24,791 nucleotides of DNA from Lactobacillaceae bacterium (GTDB lineage Bacteria > Bacillota > Bacilli > Lactobacillales > Lactobacillaceae). Made by a program: the position numbers and the translations under genes. Below are positions 1 through 7,612 of the stretch, one piece after another. Numbering within the stretch: position 1 is the stretch's first letter; each line of letters begins with the position of its first letter. The notes beneath the pieces are model-generated. The model saw nothing but the letters and a program-made list of their open reading frames with translations, searched no databases and was not told the origin of the DNA. Location: positions 1 through 24,791 of the forward strand of contig JAITDY010000015.1 of the NCBI GenBank assembly GCA_031282325.1, in the 5' to 3' direction.

Positions 1-645
1 GCGATCGGAAAGCATATTTAAAATCGAAGGTGATGCTTCTAAAATAATCAATTTGATTTCATTTTCATCAATCTTGTTTTCTAAAGCTAGCACTTTACGA
101 TACTCAATTAATTCTCCTGCTAATTCAACACCAGTAAAACCAGAACCAACAATAGCTATTGTTAACATAGCTTTTCGTTTGTCTGGATCAGCTTCCAATG
201 ATGCATCAGTAATAACTTGATTAATATGTTCTTTTAATTTCAGTGATTGTTCAAACGACCATAATTCAAAGCCATATTGTTTAACTCCCGGAGTATTGAA
301 ATCATTACTTTCACCACCAGCCGCAATTACGAGTTTTTCATATGGAAGTTCACCTTGATTTGTTTTGATTATTTTATTTTTAGCATCAACTTTTTTAACT
401 TCAGCAGTCAATAATTTTACATTTGGTGACTTATGGAATAAAGTTTGCAAATCCTCTTGAACATGATCGGGCTCAACACGATTTGTAGCCACCTCATGAA
501 TTTCGGTCAAATATGTCATGAAACTGTGTTTGTCAACCAAAACAATTTGATATTCTTTTTTATTAAGCTTATTTGCTAATTTTTTAGCAGCATAGATACC
601 GGCAAAACCGGCACCAACAATTACAATATTTTTTTTATCAGTCAT
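1..645 (-). CDS. ndh: Type II NADH dehydrogenase (NDH-2-like FAD oxidoreductase), N-terminal part
   Basis: The reverse strand reads 215 codons from ATG at 645-643 to the window edge, so the C-terminus is missing. Residues 6-16 carry the FAD-binding Rossmann motif (VIVGAGFAGIY), and a second dinucleotide-binding motif (IAIVGSGFTGVELAGEL) lies near residues 164-180, as in NDH-2 and related pyridine nucleotide-disulphide oxidoreductases. The family passes electrons from NADH to quinone at the membrane without pumping protons; in lactic acid bacteria it supports redox balance or optional respiration. AGGA (660-657 on the reverse strand) is a usable ribosome binding site. It is divergent from ecfA1 with only 44 bases between them. 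The fold is clear. NDH-2 rather than another FAD-dependent oxidoreductase is likely, but the substrate is not provable without the C-terminus. Confidence 0.85.
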   Translation of the reverse strand, partial: MTDKKNIVIVGAGFAGIYAAKKLANKLNKKEYQIVLVDKHSFMTYLTEIHEVATNRVEPDHVQEDLQTLFHKSPNVKLLTAEVKKVDAKNKIIKTNQGELPYEKLVIAAGGESNDFNTPGVKQYGFELWSFEQSLKLKEHINQVITDASLEADPDKRKAMLTIAIVGSGFTGVELAGELIEYRKVLALENKIDENEIKLIILEASPSILNMLSDR

Positions 646-689
646 TTTTTGTTATATCCTATTATTTAGTAGCTTATAAATTCCATTAT
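646..689. promoter_or_regulatory. Divergent ndh/ecfA1 intergenic region with a -10 box close to ecfA1
   Basis: Only 44 bases separate two divergent start codons. On the plus strand TATAAA (675-680) sits nine bases before the ecfA1 ATG, so transcription would begin about 1-3 bases before the start codon; no Shine-Dalgarno is visible. No good -35 is seen. The ndh promoter must overlap this segment or lie inside ecfA1. The call rests on one weak motif. Confidence 0.35.
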
Positions 690-1427
690 ATGACAAAATA
701 TTCGCTTACAATTTCTAAATTATCATTTGGCTATTTAAAAAATAGGCCAATTTTAAAAAATATTAATTTACAAGTTCAAAATGGTGAGTGGATTAGTTTT
801 TTAGGCTCCAATGGTTCAGGCAAAACTACCTTGTTTCGCACAATCCTTTCCTTAGAAGGAAAGAAAGAAAATATTGAATTATTTGGTAATAAAGTGGCTG
901 CAGTTTTTCAAAATCCAGATGAACAATTTTACGGAACAACAGTAGAAGACGATTTAGCTTTTACTTTGGAAAATCAACAAGTTGATCCTAAATTAATGGA
1001 TTTTCAAATTGATAATATTTTACAAAAATTAAATTTACTAGATATAAAAAAAGAAAATCCACAAAATCTTTCTGGCGGACAAAAGCAAAAAGTAGCACTG
1101 GCATCGGCATTAATATCTGATGCAAAAATTTTATTGTTGGATGAAATAACATCAATGCTTGATTTAGAAGACAAGCAAGAAATTTTAGCCTTGATAGATA
1201 AAATTCATCAAGAAGATAAAAAAACGATCTTAGCTATTACGCATAATGCCGATGAAGCGATGATGTCTGACAAAGTTGCAGTAATGAAAAATGGTGAGAT
1301 TGTAGCTTTAGACACACCACAAGAAATTTTGCAAAACAGTCAATTAGTTGAAAAATATAAATTACCGTTAACTCTAAAACAAAAGTTTAATAAAATACCC
1401 AACGATTTATTAGGGGATATTGTATGA
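690..1427 (+). CDS. ecfA1: ECF transporter ATPase EcfA1
   Basis: A 245-residue ABC ATPase. It has Walker A GSNGSGKT (39-46), Q-loop near 74, an intact signature LSGGQ (127-131), Walker B ending in D151-E152 and the switch His185 in ITHN. Size and the DEITSMLD stretch after Walker B fit the cobalt/ECF-type ATPase (CbiO/EcfA) family. It pairs with EcfA2 and EcfT to form the energising module shared by several vitamin-specific S components. It is the first gene of a tightly packed operon and overlaps ecfA2 by four bases (ATGA). In many Firmicutes rplQ precedes this gene; here a divergent NADH dehydrogenase does. There is no clear Shine-Dalgarno, and a TATAAA box lies just upstream, so the transcript may be leaderless. 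Confidence 0.95.
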   Translation: MTKYSLTISKLSFGYLKNRPILKNINLQVQNGEWISFLGSNGSGKTTLFRTILSLEGKKENIELFGNKVAAVFQNPDEQFYGTTVEDDLAFTLENQQVDPKLMDFQIDNILQKLNLLDIKKENPQNLSGGQKQKVALASALISDAKILLLDEITSMLDLEDKQEILALIDKIHQEDKKTILAITHNADEAMMSDKVAVMKNGEIVALDTPQEILQNSQLVEKYKLPLTLKQKFNKIPNDLLGDIV

Positions 1428-2230
1428 GTATTGAATTTCAAAACATATCTTATCAATATCCCAATTCTAAAAAAGGAATTTTTGATATTAATATTTCAAT
1501 TCCAAGTGGTAAAACTACTGTTATTATAGGTAAAACCGGTTCAGGAAAATCAACCTTCCTTAAATTATTAGATGGGTTATTCACGCCAAGTAGTGGAAAA
1601 ATAGTTACTGAAAATAAAATTATTATCCAACCCAAAACTACCGAAAAACAATTAATTAATTATCGAAAAATGATTGGTTTTGTTTTTCAGCAACCGCAAA
1701 AACAACTATTTGCTGCTACTGTTTTAGAAGATGTAGAATTTGCTTTAAGGAATTTTAACCTACCAATTCAAAAAGCGAAAGAAACTTTATTGGCTTTAAA
1801 TGTTGCTGAAGAATTGTGGAATAATTCTGTTTTAGATTTATCGATTGGCCAAAAACGTCTAGTTGCTCTTGCTGGGGTTATAGCGTATCAACCGAAATAT
1901 TTGATTTTCGACGAACCCACCTCTGGGCTAGACAGAGAAAATTCTGAAAATATTTTTAATTTCATTCAAGATAATAAAAACCAAAAAACCACTCAAATTA
2001 TTGTTACTCATGACTTAGATTTGTTTACGCCGATTGCAGATAATATAATTATTTTTGATCAGGGGAAAATAATTGCAAACGGAAATTATCAAGATGTTTT
2101 TTATCAAATTATAAATAATTATGATAATTTTCCGTTACCAACATTAATCAAAATTGCTAAAAAATTGGGATTAAAAACGATGCCCAAAAGTCAAGATCAA
2201 TTAATCAAATTAATGGAGTCAAATGAATAA
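1424..2230 (+). CDS. ecfA2: ECF transporter ATPase EcfA2
   Basis: A 268-residue ABC ATPase, the second of the ECF pair. Walker A is GKTGSGKS (36-43), the Q-loop FQQPQKQLF lies at 88-96, Walker B ends in D163-E164 (FDEPTSGLD), and the switch is His196 in VTHD. The signature reads LSIGQ (139-143) where the family normally has LSGGQ, so one nucleotide site of the heterodimer, built from the EcfA2 signature and the EcfA1 Walker A, may be weakened. The start overlaps the ecfA1 stop (ATGA), and the end overlaps ecfT by eight bases. Gene order and motif content make the assignment secure. Confidence 0.94.
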   Translation: MSIEFQNISYQYPNSKKGIFDINISIPSGKTTVIIGKTGSGKSTFLKLLDGLFTPSSGKIVTENKIIIQPKTTEKQLINYRKMIGFVFQQPQKQLFAATVLEDVEFALRNFNLPIQKAKETLLALNVAEELWNNSVLDLSIGQKRLVALAGVIAYQPKYLIFDEPTSGLDRENSENIFNFIQDNKNQKTTQIIVTHDLDLFTPIADNIIIFDQGKIIANGNYQDVFYQIINNYDNFPLPTLIKIAKKLGLKTMPKSQDQLIKLMESNE

Positions 2231-3032
2231 TATATTTGGAAGATTTGTTAATACAAAATCATATGTTCATAATTTAGATCCAAGAACTAAATTAGTTATT
2301 AATTTTTTCTTTACAATTTTTTTAGTTTTTAATAATTCCTTTTATCAATATCTTGCATCTACAGTTCTGGTTTTACTAGCAGTATTTTTTTCTAATTTAA
2401 GTTTAAAAACCTATTTAGAAGGTTTAAAAACAATTATTTTTTTAATTGTCTTTTCCTTTTTTTTGCAAGTATTATTTACGCACCCTAATAATGCAAACGA
2501 TACTTTGATTAAGTTTTCAATAATTAGCATTTCTAAAACTGGATTCATAAATGCATTATTGGTTATGTATCGTTTTTTATTGATGGTCATCTTAACAACT
2601 GTTTTTACTGCTACAACAACCTCTACTCAAATTGCTGAAGCAATAAGGAAAGTATTGTTACCATTAAAAAAAATACATCTGCCAATTGAAAGTTTTTCAA
2701 TTATGATCTCAATCGCTTTACGCTTTGTTCCAATTTTAAGTGATGAATTTCAAGAAATTATGTATGCCCAAAAATCACGTGGGTTGAATTTATCAACCGG
2801 ATCTTTGCTTAAAAGAAGTAAAGCTTTCGTTCCAATTTTTATTCCGCTAATTGTTCAAAGTTTTTTAAAAGCTGAAAATTTAGCAGATGTGATGACAGTA
2901 AGAGGCTTTAATGATCCAGATAAGCGAACTCATTTTCATCAATTGAAATATAGAATTAATGATTTTTTAGTTTATTTATTATTTCTAATTTATATAATAT
3001 TAATAATACTTTTGAATTATGCAAAATTATAA
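2223..3032 (+). CDS. ecfT: ECF transporter transmembrane scaffold EcfT
   Basis: A 269-residue integral membrane protein (CbiQ/EcfT family). Hydrophobic segments occur near residues 24-58, 68-86, 108-130 and 246-268. The two cytoplasmic coupling motifs that dock on the ATPase dimer are visible: AQKSRG (182-187) and ADVMTVRG (221-228), both ending in the conserved Arg-Gly. It connects EcfA1/EcfA2 to interchangeable substrate-binding S components; none is encoded here, as expected for a group II ECF system. The ATG lies inside the end of ecfA2 and the stop overlaps truA, so the genes are translationally coupled. Confidence 0.95.
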   Translation: MNNIFGRFVNTKSYVHNLDPRTKLVINFFFTIFLVFNNSFYQYLASTVLVLLAVFFSNLSLKTYLEGLKTIIFLIVFSFFLQVLFTHPNNANDTLIKFSIISISKTGFINALLVMYRFLLMVILTTVFTATTTSTQIAEAIRKVLLPLKKIHLPIESFSIMISIALRFVPILSDEFQEIMYAQKSRGLNLSTGSLLKRSKAFVPIFIPLIVQSFLKAENLADVMTVRGFNDPDKRTHFHQLKYRINDFLVYLLFLIYIILIILLNYAKL

Positions 3033-3786
3033 AATTACAATGGCATATGATGGACATGGGTTTGAAGGTTTTCAAATTCAAAACAGGGTAGGTTCCAGAA
3101 CTGTTGGCGGTGAATTAAACAAAGCAGTCAATTTATTAGCTCAAAAAGCTAATTTAACTCAAGCAATTAAAGTAATTGGGGCTTCACGAACTGATAGTGG
3201 AGTGCATGCTAATGGTCAAGTTGCTAATTTCTTTTTTCCGTATGATATGCCAGCCACCAAAATGACAATTGCTTTAAATTCTGTTTTGCCAGATGACATT
3301 TTAATTGTCGAAACAAAAAAAGTAAATAATGATTTTCACTCTCGTCATTCTGGACACTCTAAAAGATATTATTATCGAGTTTCTTTAGATAAATACCAAA
3401 ATCCATTTAAACGATTCTATACAGCCCATTATTACTGGCCCTTAGATTTTCAATTAATTCAAGAATCAATAGTTGATTTTTTAGGCGAACACGATTTTGC
3501 TAGTTTTGCTGCAGCCGGCGATCAATCGCTAACAACAATTAGAACAATTACTAAAGCAGAAATGAAAATTGATCAACTAAATAATGAATTAATTTTTATT
3601 TTTGAAGGCAATGCTTTTTTATATAATCAAATTAGAATTATGGTTGGTGTTTTATTAGAAATTGGTAATCGAAAAAGGGCGCCACACGATATTTTAAGAC
3701 TATTTGAAGTAAAAGATAGACAACAAGCACGATTCACAGCCCCGGCTTCTGGGCTATACTTAGATAAGGTTTTTTATGATGAATAA
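3019..3786 (+). CDS. truA: tRNA pseudouridine(38-40) synthase TruA
   Basis: A 255-residue protein of the usual TruA length. It converts U38, U39 and U40 of the tRNA anticodon stem to pseudouridine. The catalytic Asp is D59 within RTDSGVHA (57-64), and the N-terminal YDGHGFEGFQ stretch and the KRYYYRV segment are typical of the family. Placement directly after ecfT, with a 14-base overlap, is the standard Firmicutes arrangement. Its stop codon lies inside the next gene. Confidence 0.96.
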   Translation: MQNYKITMAYDGHGFEGFQIQNRVGSRTVGGELNKAVNLLAQKANLTQAIKVIGASRTDSGVHANGQVANFFFPYDMPATKMTIALNSVLPDDILIVETKKVNNDFHSRHSGHSKRYYYRVSLDKYQNPFKRFYTAHYYWPLDFQLIQESIVDFLGEHDFASFAAAGDQSLTTIRTITKAEMKIDQLNNELIFIFEGNAFLYNQIRIMVGVLLEIGNRKRAPHDILRLFEVKDRQQARFTAPASGLYLDKVFYDE

Positions 3787-4618
3787 TTTAATTAAAACAA
3801 TTGAAAATTTTACGAGTGATGACGAGAAAATACCGAATGTTCTTGTAACGGTTTTGAATCACAATACAGACGATCAAGCAGTGTTGATAGAAGAAAAAAA
3901 GGATGAAGTTTTCTTTCCTTTTGCAGATGAAGTAAAATCATTTGGCGGGTTTACACCAATGATGCTAAGTGAAGACACCTTGTTTTTTGCTGGAACAGAA
4001 TTATTTGCCCGTCTTAATGAAAACGATAACATCCAGTTAGTTATTTTTTTCGATGAAGAAATAAAAGGTTTCATGCCAATTCCCGTTGAACAAATTGCAG
4101 AATTTGTTCGCAGTGTAGAAGAGCAAAATGGTGATGCAATGTCGGTAAACAAGCCTAGTCGTCAAGAAGAAAATGATTTTGCACGACTTAAGACGGCAGA
4201 AACTGAATTAGTTACAAATGATGCTCTAGTTAAATTTTTAGATGCTGATGATATTACCGAAGAAAATTTAAATCAATTAATGGCCGATGCAAAATTCTTA
4301 TTGCCAATTAAAGTAGGAAAAAAGAATTTAAAAAAGGGAATGTATGATTATTTCTTGTTGAATACGCCTGATAATCCTGAACTTTATTTTATCCCAGCAT
4401 TTACTGATTGGCAAAGATTGGGTAATTGGTATTTTTCACAAGCTGGTGTGGCTTTTAAAAATGCTAAAGATACTGAAATTATTTTAGTTCCAAGTGAGTT
4501 GTTAAGTGATGTTCAAACAAGCTTAAATGAGAAACACAAAACAGCTTTTGTAATTAATCCGATTACCAATGACTTTATTTTAAGTATCGATAGTAATGAT
4601 ACTGATCAGGAAAATTAA
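3776..4618 (+). CDS. SseB-like protein of unknown function
   Basis: A 280-residue acidic, soluble protein with no signal peptide. The middle and C-terminal parts (ADAKFLLPIKVG, LYFIPAFTDWQRL, GVAFKNAKDTEIILVP) resemble the SseB N-terminal domain (PF07179), with the usual FIPAFTD pattern; this is my family judgement from pattern alone. The function of SseB-like proteins in Gram-positives is not established. The gene overlaps truA by 11 bases, starting at ATG 3776 or ATG 3779 behind AAGG (3766-3769), so it is the last gene of the ecf-truA operon. A strong hairpin terminator follows. Confidence 0.7.
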   Translation: MMNNLIKTIENFTSDDEKIPNVLVTVLNHNTDDQAVLIEEKKDEVFFPFADEVKSFGGFTPMMLSEDTLFFAGTELFARLNENDNIQLVIFFDEEIKGFMPIPVEQIAEFVRSVEEQNGDAMSVNKPSRQEENDFARLKTAETELVTNDALVKFLDADDITEENLNQLMADAKFLLPIKVGKKNLKKGMYDYFLLNTPDNPELYFIPAFTDWQRLGNWYFSQAGVAFKNAKDTEIILVPSELLSDVQTSLNEKHKTAFVINPITNDFILSIDSNDTDQEN

Positions 4619-4626
4619 ATAAATAT

Positions 4627-4672
4627 AAAAAGTGGATTAGGACATACTTGATTCACTTTTTATTTTGTTTTT
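4627..4672 (+). terminator. Rho-independent terminator after the ecf-truA-sseB operon
   Basis: The arms 4627-4641 and 4647-4661 form a 15-bp stem (AAAAAGTGGATTAGG with CTTGATTCACTTTTT, three G-U pairs) around the loop ACATA. A T-rich run follows from 4657. Confidence 0.85.
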
Positions 4673-4690
4673 TAAAAGTGATTTGGGGTG

Positions 4691-4702
4691 TATAATAAAA
4701 AA
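4691..4702 (+). promoter_or_regulatory. Consensus -10 box placing the hydrolase transcript start at its ATG
   Basis: TATAAT (4691-4696) is a perfect -10 hexamer, followed by six A and then ATG at 4703. Transcription would start at or next to the A of the ATG, giving a leaderless mRNA. No Shine-Dalgarno precedes ATG 4703, and no good -35 is seen at the normal spacing. Confidence 0.6.
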
Positions 4703-5626
4703 ATGCGAATTATTCAAATAATTTTTGGAATTGTTACTGTTTTATTTTTAATTTTAAATATCGTTTCAGTATATTTTTTGCACGTAGCCTTAGCACGAAT
4801 TCCAGCTAAAAAAGAATATCAACCGATTTATAAAAAAAATGAAGCTCCGTATTCATATCAGCAAAAGTGGAATACTTACAAACCAGAACTTTGGACGATT
4901 GAAACAGCTGACCATTTAAAATTGGTTGCTGATTATCTTCCAGCAGAAAAGCAAACTAATAAAACAGTCGTGTTAGCACATGGGTGGCACATTAGTAGAA
5001 AATATATGGGTACTTATGGAGAAATGTTTCATCAGATGGGATATAACGTCTTAGTTCCCGATGAAAGAGGAGCAGGTCAATCAGATGGAAAATGGTATGG
5101 TTTTGGTTGGCAAGATCGCTTAGATTATTTAAAATGGTTTGATTTAATTAATAAAAAAATTCCAAATGGACAAATTGCAATGTTGGGAATTAGTATGGGA
5201 GCTGCTGCTACACTAATGACTTCTGGAGAAAAGTTACCGGAAAATGTTAAAGCCTTAATTGCTGATTCTGCTTTTACTTCAGTTAAAGACCAATTTACAG
5301 AAGTCTTAAAAAAGAGTTATCATTTGCCGGCCTTCCCAATTATTAATTACGCATCATTTTTAAGCAAACACATTGTGGGATATAGCTTTGATGAGGCTTC
5401 TACAATAAAACAAGTTCAAAAAAATAAACTCCCAATTTTATTCATTGCAGGTGACAGTGATAGCCTTATTCCTTATCAAAATACGGAAAAACTTTATCAA
5501 GCTGATCCAAATTCAAATAAAGAAATTTGGATTACTAAAAACTCAGAACACGTCCAGAGTTTTCATGATTACAATGAAGAATACGTGTCACATGTTAAAA
5601 ATTTTTTAGACAAATATTTTAAATAA
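4703..5626 (+). CDS. Membrane-anchored alpha/beta hydrolase
   Basis: A 307-residue protein when started at ATG 4703. An upstream in-frame GTG at 4688 lies before the TATAAT box and is unlikely to be used. Residues 4-30 form one hydrophobic segment that anchors or exports it. The hydrolase fold follows: oxyanion region VVLAHGWH (about 89-96), nucleophile elbow GISMG with Ser164, acid region GDSDSLIP (Asp251/253) and catalytic His283 in SEHVQSF. This resembles the extracellular serine hydrolases (peptidase S9/esterase-like) common in lactic acid bacteria; the substrate is unknown. It is a single gene between two terminators. A C7T7 run follows the stop codon at once. Confidence 0.85.
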   Translation: MRIIQIIFGIVTVLFLILNIVSVYFLHVALARIPAKKEYQPIYKKNEAPYSYQQKWNTYKPELWTIETADHLKLVADYLPAEKQTNKTVVLAHGWHISRKYMGTYGEMFHQMGYNVLVPDERGAGQSDGKWYGFGWQDRLDYLKWFDLINKKIPNGQIAMLGISMGAAATLMTSGEKLPENVKALIADSAFTSVKDQFTEVLKKSYHLPAFPIINYASFLSKHIVGYSFDEASTIKQVQKNKLPILFIAGDSDSLIPYQNTEKLYQADPNSNKEIWITKNSEHVQSFHDYNEEYVSHVKNFLDKYFK

Positions 5627-5640
5627 CCCCCCCTTTTTTT
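5627..5640 (+). repeat. C7T7 homopolymer tract after the hydrolase stop codon
   Basis: Seven C (5627-5633) and seven T (5634-5640) lie immediately after TAA (5624-5626). It is outside any gene and upstream of a terminator hairpin. C runs this long are notable in such AT-rich DNA. No function is evident. Confidence 0.6.
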
Positions 5641-5642
5641 AA

Positions 5643-5680
5643 GAATTTCGCAGCCAATTAATGCGAAGTTTTTTCTTTTT
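5643..5680 (+). terminator. Rho-independent terminator after the hydrolase gene
   Basis: The stem TTCGCA (5647-5652) with TGCGAA (5662-5667), extended by a G-U and A-T pairs, encloses a nine-base loop. GTTTTTTCTTTTT follows. Confidence 0.8.
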
Positions 5681-5681
5681 A

Positions 5682-5695
5682 TGTAACCGTTTACA
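5682..5695 (+). promoter_or_regulatory. CcpA-binding cre site upstream of the alcohol dehydrogenase gene
   Basis: TGTAACCGTTTACA matches the consensus TGWAANCGNTNWCA at every position. It lies 56 bases before the SDR start codon and overlaps a possible -35 (TTTACA, 5690-5695). Location in the promoter region suggests CcpA-dependent repression, or possibly activation, by preferred sugars. The match is direct; the regulation is inferred. Confidence 0.8.
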
Positions 5696-5750
5696 AAAAA
5701 ATGGATTATTATTGATTTATAAGTAAATTAATCATAAAAGGAGTTTTATA

Positions 5751-6515
5751 ATGGTTGGAAGACTAAATAATAAAGTATTTATTGTAACTGGTGGAACTAA
5801 GGGAATTGGATTTTCCACTGCAGAAATGTTTTTAAAAGAGGGCGCTAGCGGAATAATCACCGGAAGAGGAATCGAGGCTGGTCAAAGTGCTGTTGCACAA
5901 TTAGCTAAGGTAGCAGGCGAGGAACACATTAAATTTATTCAGCATGATTCTTCAAATGAAGAGGGATGGATTTCTTTATTTAAAAAAGCCAATGAAATTT
6001 TTGGTCAGGTATCAATTTTAGTTAATAATGCTGGTATTGCTGCTCGTGGAGACATTGAATCTACAACTTTGGAAGAGTGGAGAAAAATTCAATCAGTTAA
6101 TTTAGATGGTGTTTTTTTAGGAACTCATTATGGAGTAATTAATATGAAGGGTCAAAAAGACGCTTCTATTATTAATATGTCATCAATTGAAGGTTTGGTT
6201 GGAGAACCTCAATTGCTTGCCTATAATGCATCAAAAGGTGGAGTGCGTTTAATGACTAAATCTGCAGCCTTGCACTGTGCCTTAAACGATTTAAATGTAC
6301 GTATTAATACGGTCCACCCGGGATATATTACAACACCAATGGTTGAAAATTCCCCCGGATTGGCTGAATACCAATCTTCTAGAACTCAAACGCCAATGGG
6401 GCATTTAGGAGAACCGGAAGATATTGCAAATATGTGTGTCTTTTTAGGTTCAGAAGAATCTAAATTTGCCACCGGAGCTGAATTTATTGTTGATGGTGGA
6501 TATACCGCGAAATAA
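5751..6515 (+). CDS. SDR-family alcohol dehydrogenase (R-specific ADH-like)
   Basis: A 254-residue classical short-chain dehydrogenase. The nucleotide-binding TGGTKGIG lies at 13-20, NNAG at 92-95, the catalytic Ser in NMSSIEG (142-148), and Tyr158 and Lys162 in YNASK. Long stretches (QHDSS, NMSSIEG, NTVHPGYI, the C-terminal ESKFATGAEF and VDGGYTA) match what I recall of the Lactobacillus brevis/kefir R-specific, NADP-dependent alcohol dehydrogenase. Arg39 after the second beta strand (TGRG) fits NADPH preference. It would reduce ketones or aldehydes and reoxidise NADPH. A good Shine-Dalgarno (AAAAGGAG) precedes the ATG, and a perfect cre site lies upstream. It is a single-gene unit ending in a shared convergent terminator. 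Confidence 0.9.
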   Translation: MVGRLNNKVFIVTGGTKGIGFSTAEMFLKEGASGIITGRGIEAGQSAVAQLAKVAGEEHIKFIQHDSSNEEGWISLFKKANEIFGQVSILVNNAGIAARGDIESTTLEEWRKIQSVNLDGVFLGTHYGVINMKGQKDASIINMSSIEGLVGEPQLLAYNASKGGVRLMTKSAALHCALNDLNVRINTVHPGYITTPMVENSPGLAEYQSSRTQTPMGHLGEPEDIANMCVFLGSEESKFATGAEFIVDGGYTAK

Positions 6516-6540
6516 ATAAAATAGCGAAATAAATAAAATG
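6507..6540 (+). repeat. 17-bp tandem duplication around the SDR stop codon
   Basis: GCGAAATAAATAAAATA (6507-6523) is followed at once by a copy differing only in the last base (6524-6540). The first copy contains the SDR stop codon; the second runs into the left arm of the terminator. Confidence 0.8.
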
Positions 6541-6575
6541 CTCTCTTTTTAAAAAAGAGAGCATTTTATTTATTT
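6527..6575. terminator. Bidirectional terminator between the SDR and ADP-ribosyltransferase genes
   Basis: The arms 6527-6550 and 6552-6575 are perfect inverted copies, with the GC-containing core ATGCTCTC/GAGAGCAT flanked by A and T runs on both sides, so it can terminate both convergent genes. The right arm includes the ADP-ribosyltransferase stop codon (6572-6570 on the minus strand). Confidence 0.9.
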
Positions 6576-7481
6576 AATAAATTTTAGATTTACTAACGTA
6601 TTAGAACCCTGTTTGTCCCAGCTAGTGATTTTAAAAGTACTGTTATGTTTGATTAAATATTCTTTTTCAATTTTCCAATCACTGATATTGCCAATATAAG
6701 CGCCAGTATTTTTATTTTTTGGAATTTGAATGGACAAGACGATTCCAGCGGAATATTTTTCAGCAATCGCCCGATCGAAAGTGGAACTCATATAACCTAA
6801 ATCTGTATAAACAGCATTTTTCTTCAGTTTTTTACCTTCAATTCCTTTTAGAAAACTTTTTGTATCAAGACCACGATAAATTGTTGTTTTGCTTGGATTT
6901 TTAAATTTTTTAAAAGCCTTATCGATACTTTTGATTTGATTTTTAGTTTTAGAACTAGCATTTTTGCTGATTTTTCGAAGGTAATTATTGATATCAGCAT
7001 AATTTCTTGTATAAAAATTTATAGCTTGTTTTTGTTTCGTTGTTAATTTATCGTCCCATTTTAAACTAGCCTTATTAAAAGTTGGTTCATCTTTAGAAAT
7101 AAATTGCGTTGGGTTTTTATGAACTAAATTTTCATTATTATCTTCGCTTAATCCCTCATCATTTAATACGTAAATAATGTTTTTGTTCTTATTATTAAAT
7201 TTTTTACTTTCAACTAAATATCCGCCCAAATCAGCAAAAGGACCCTCCAATTTTATTTGTGTCCCTTCAGCTAAGTAAATAACTTTTTCTAATTTTTTAT
7301 TAGCCATTGATTTTTTCACTGACATTTTTTGGACAGCAATTGGATCGCCTTTAAGAGTTAGCCATTTATTGTTAGAAATATTGGTTTGATTGCTAGCAAC
7401 CTCTGCAAACGCAACGGTTGATGTGAAAGTGTTTGATAAAATCAATAAAAGAGTAGTAATTAATAGAATAATTTTTTTCAT
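6570..7481 (-). CDS. Secreted mono-ADP-ribosyltransferase (exoenzyme-type)
   Basis: A 303-residue protein with a clear signal peptide: KK, a hydrophobic core at 4-18 and a likely cut after AFA26. The C-terminal domain (about 140-303) matches the actin/Rho-type ADP-ribosyltransferase exoenzyme family (PF03496, R-S-E class). R203 is in YRGL, SST (232-234) in GYMSST takes the STS place, and E272-K-E274 forms the ExE motif. The family moves ADP-ribose from NAD+ to a target protein. The N-terminal 27-135 region is unassigned and may bind a partner or regulate. It is a lone gene on the minus strand. No Shine-Dalgarno is obvious before ATG 7481. The catalytic residues are present; the target is unknown. 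No immunity gene is seen next to it. Confidence 0.85.
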   Translation of the reverse strand: MKKIILLITTLLLILSNTFTSTVAFAEVASNQTNISNNKWLTLKGDPIAVQKMSVKKSMANKKLEKVIYLAEGTQIKLEGPFADLGGYLVESKKFNNKNKNIIYVLNDEGLSEDNNENLVHKNPTQFISKDEPTFNKASLKWDDKLTTKQKQAINFYTRNYADINNYLRKISKNASSKTKNQIKSIDKAFKKFKNPSKTTIYRGLDTKSFLKGIEGKKLKKNAVYTDLGYMSSTFDRAIAEKYSAGIVLSIQIPKNKNTGAYIGNISDWKIEKEYLIKHNSTFKITSWDKQGSNTLVNLKFIK

Positions 7482-7576
7482 GATAAATAAACTTTACTAT
7501 TTGAAAATCTATTTTTTTAAATAGACAATCAAAATTAAAATAGTCTTAAAAAATTGAAATTGATTTTAAAATATAT

Positions 7577-7605
7577 TTGACATTCAGTCCATAATAGCTT
7601 ATTAT
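7577..7605 (+). promoter_or_regulatory. Strong promoter of the rplM-rpsI operon
   Basis: TTGACA (7577-7582) and TATTAT (7600-7605) are separated by exactly 17 bases. Transcription should start near 7612, about 70 bases before rplM. Confidence 0.85.
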
Positions 7606-7612
7606 TTTCTAT

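Noticed and set aside
4688..4702. GTG 4688 as the start of the hydrolase
   Set aside because: The perfect TATAAT box (4691-4696) lies within this stretch, so transcription starts after it. ATG 4703 also gives a better signal-anchor.
7482..7576. A second gene or regulatory RNA between the toxin-like gene and the rplM promoter
   Set aside because: Both strands are AT-rich without a start signal, a stable hairpin or an open frame of note.
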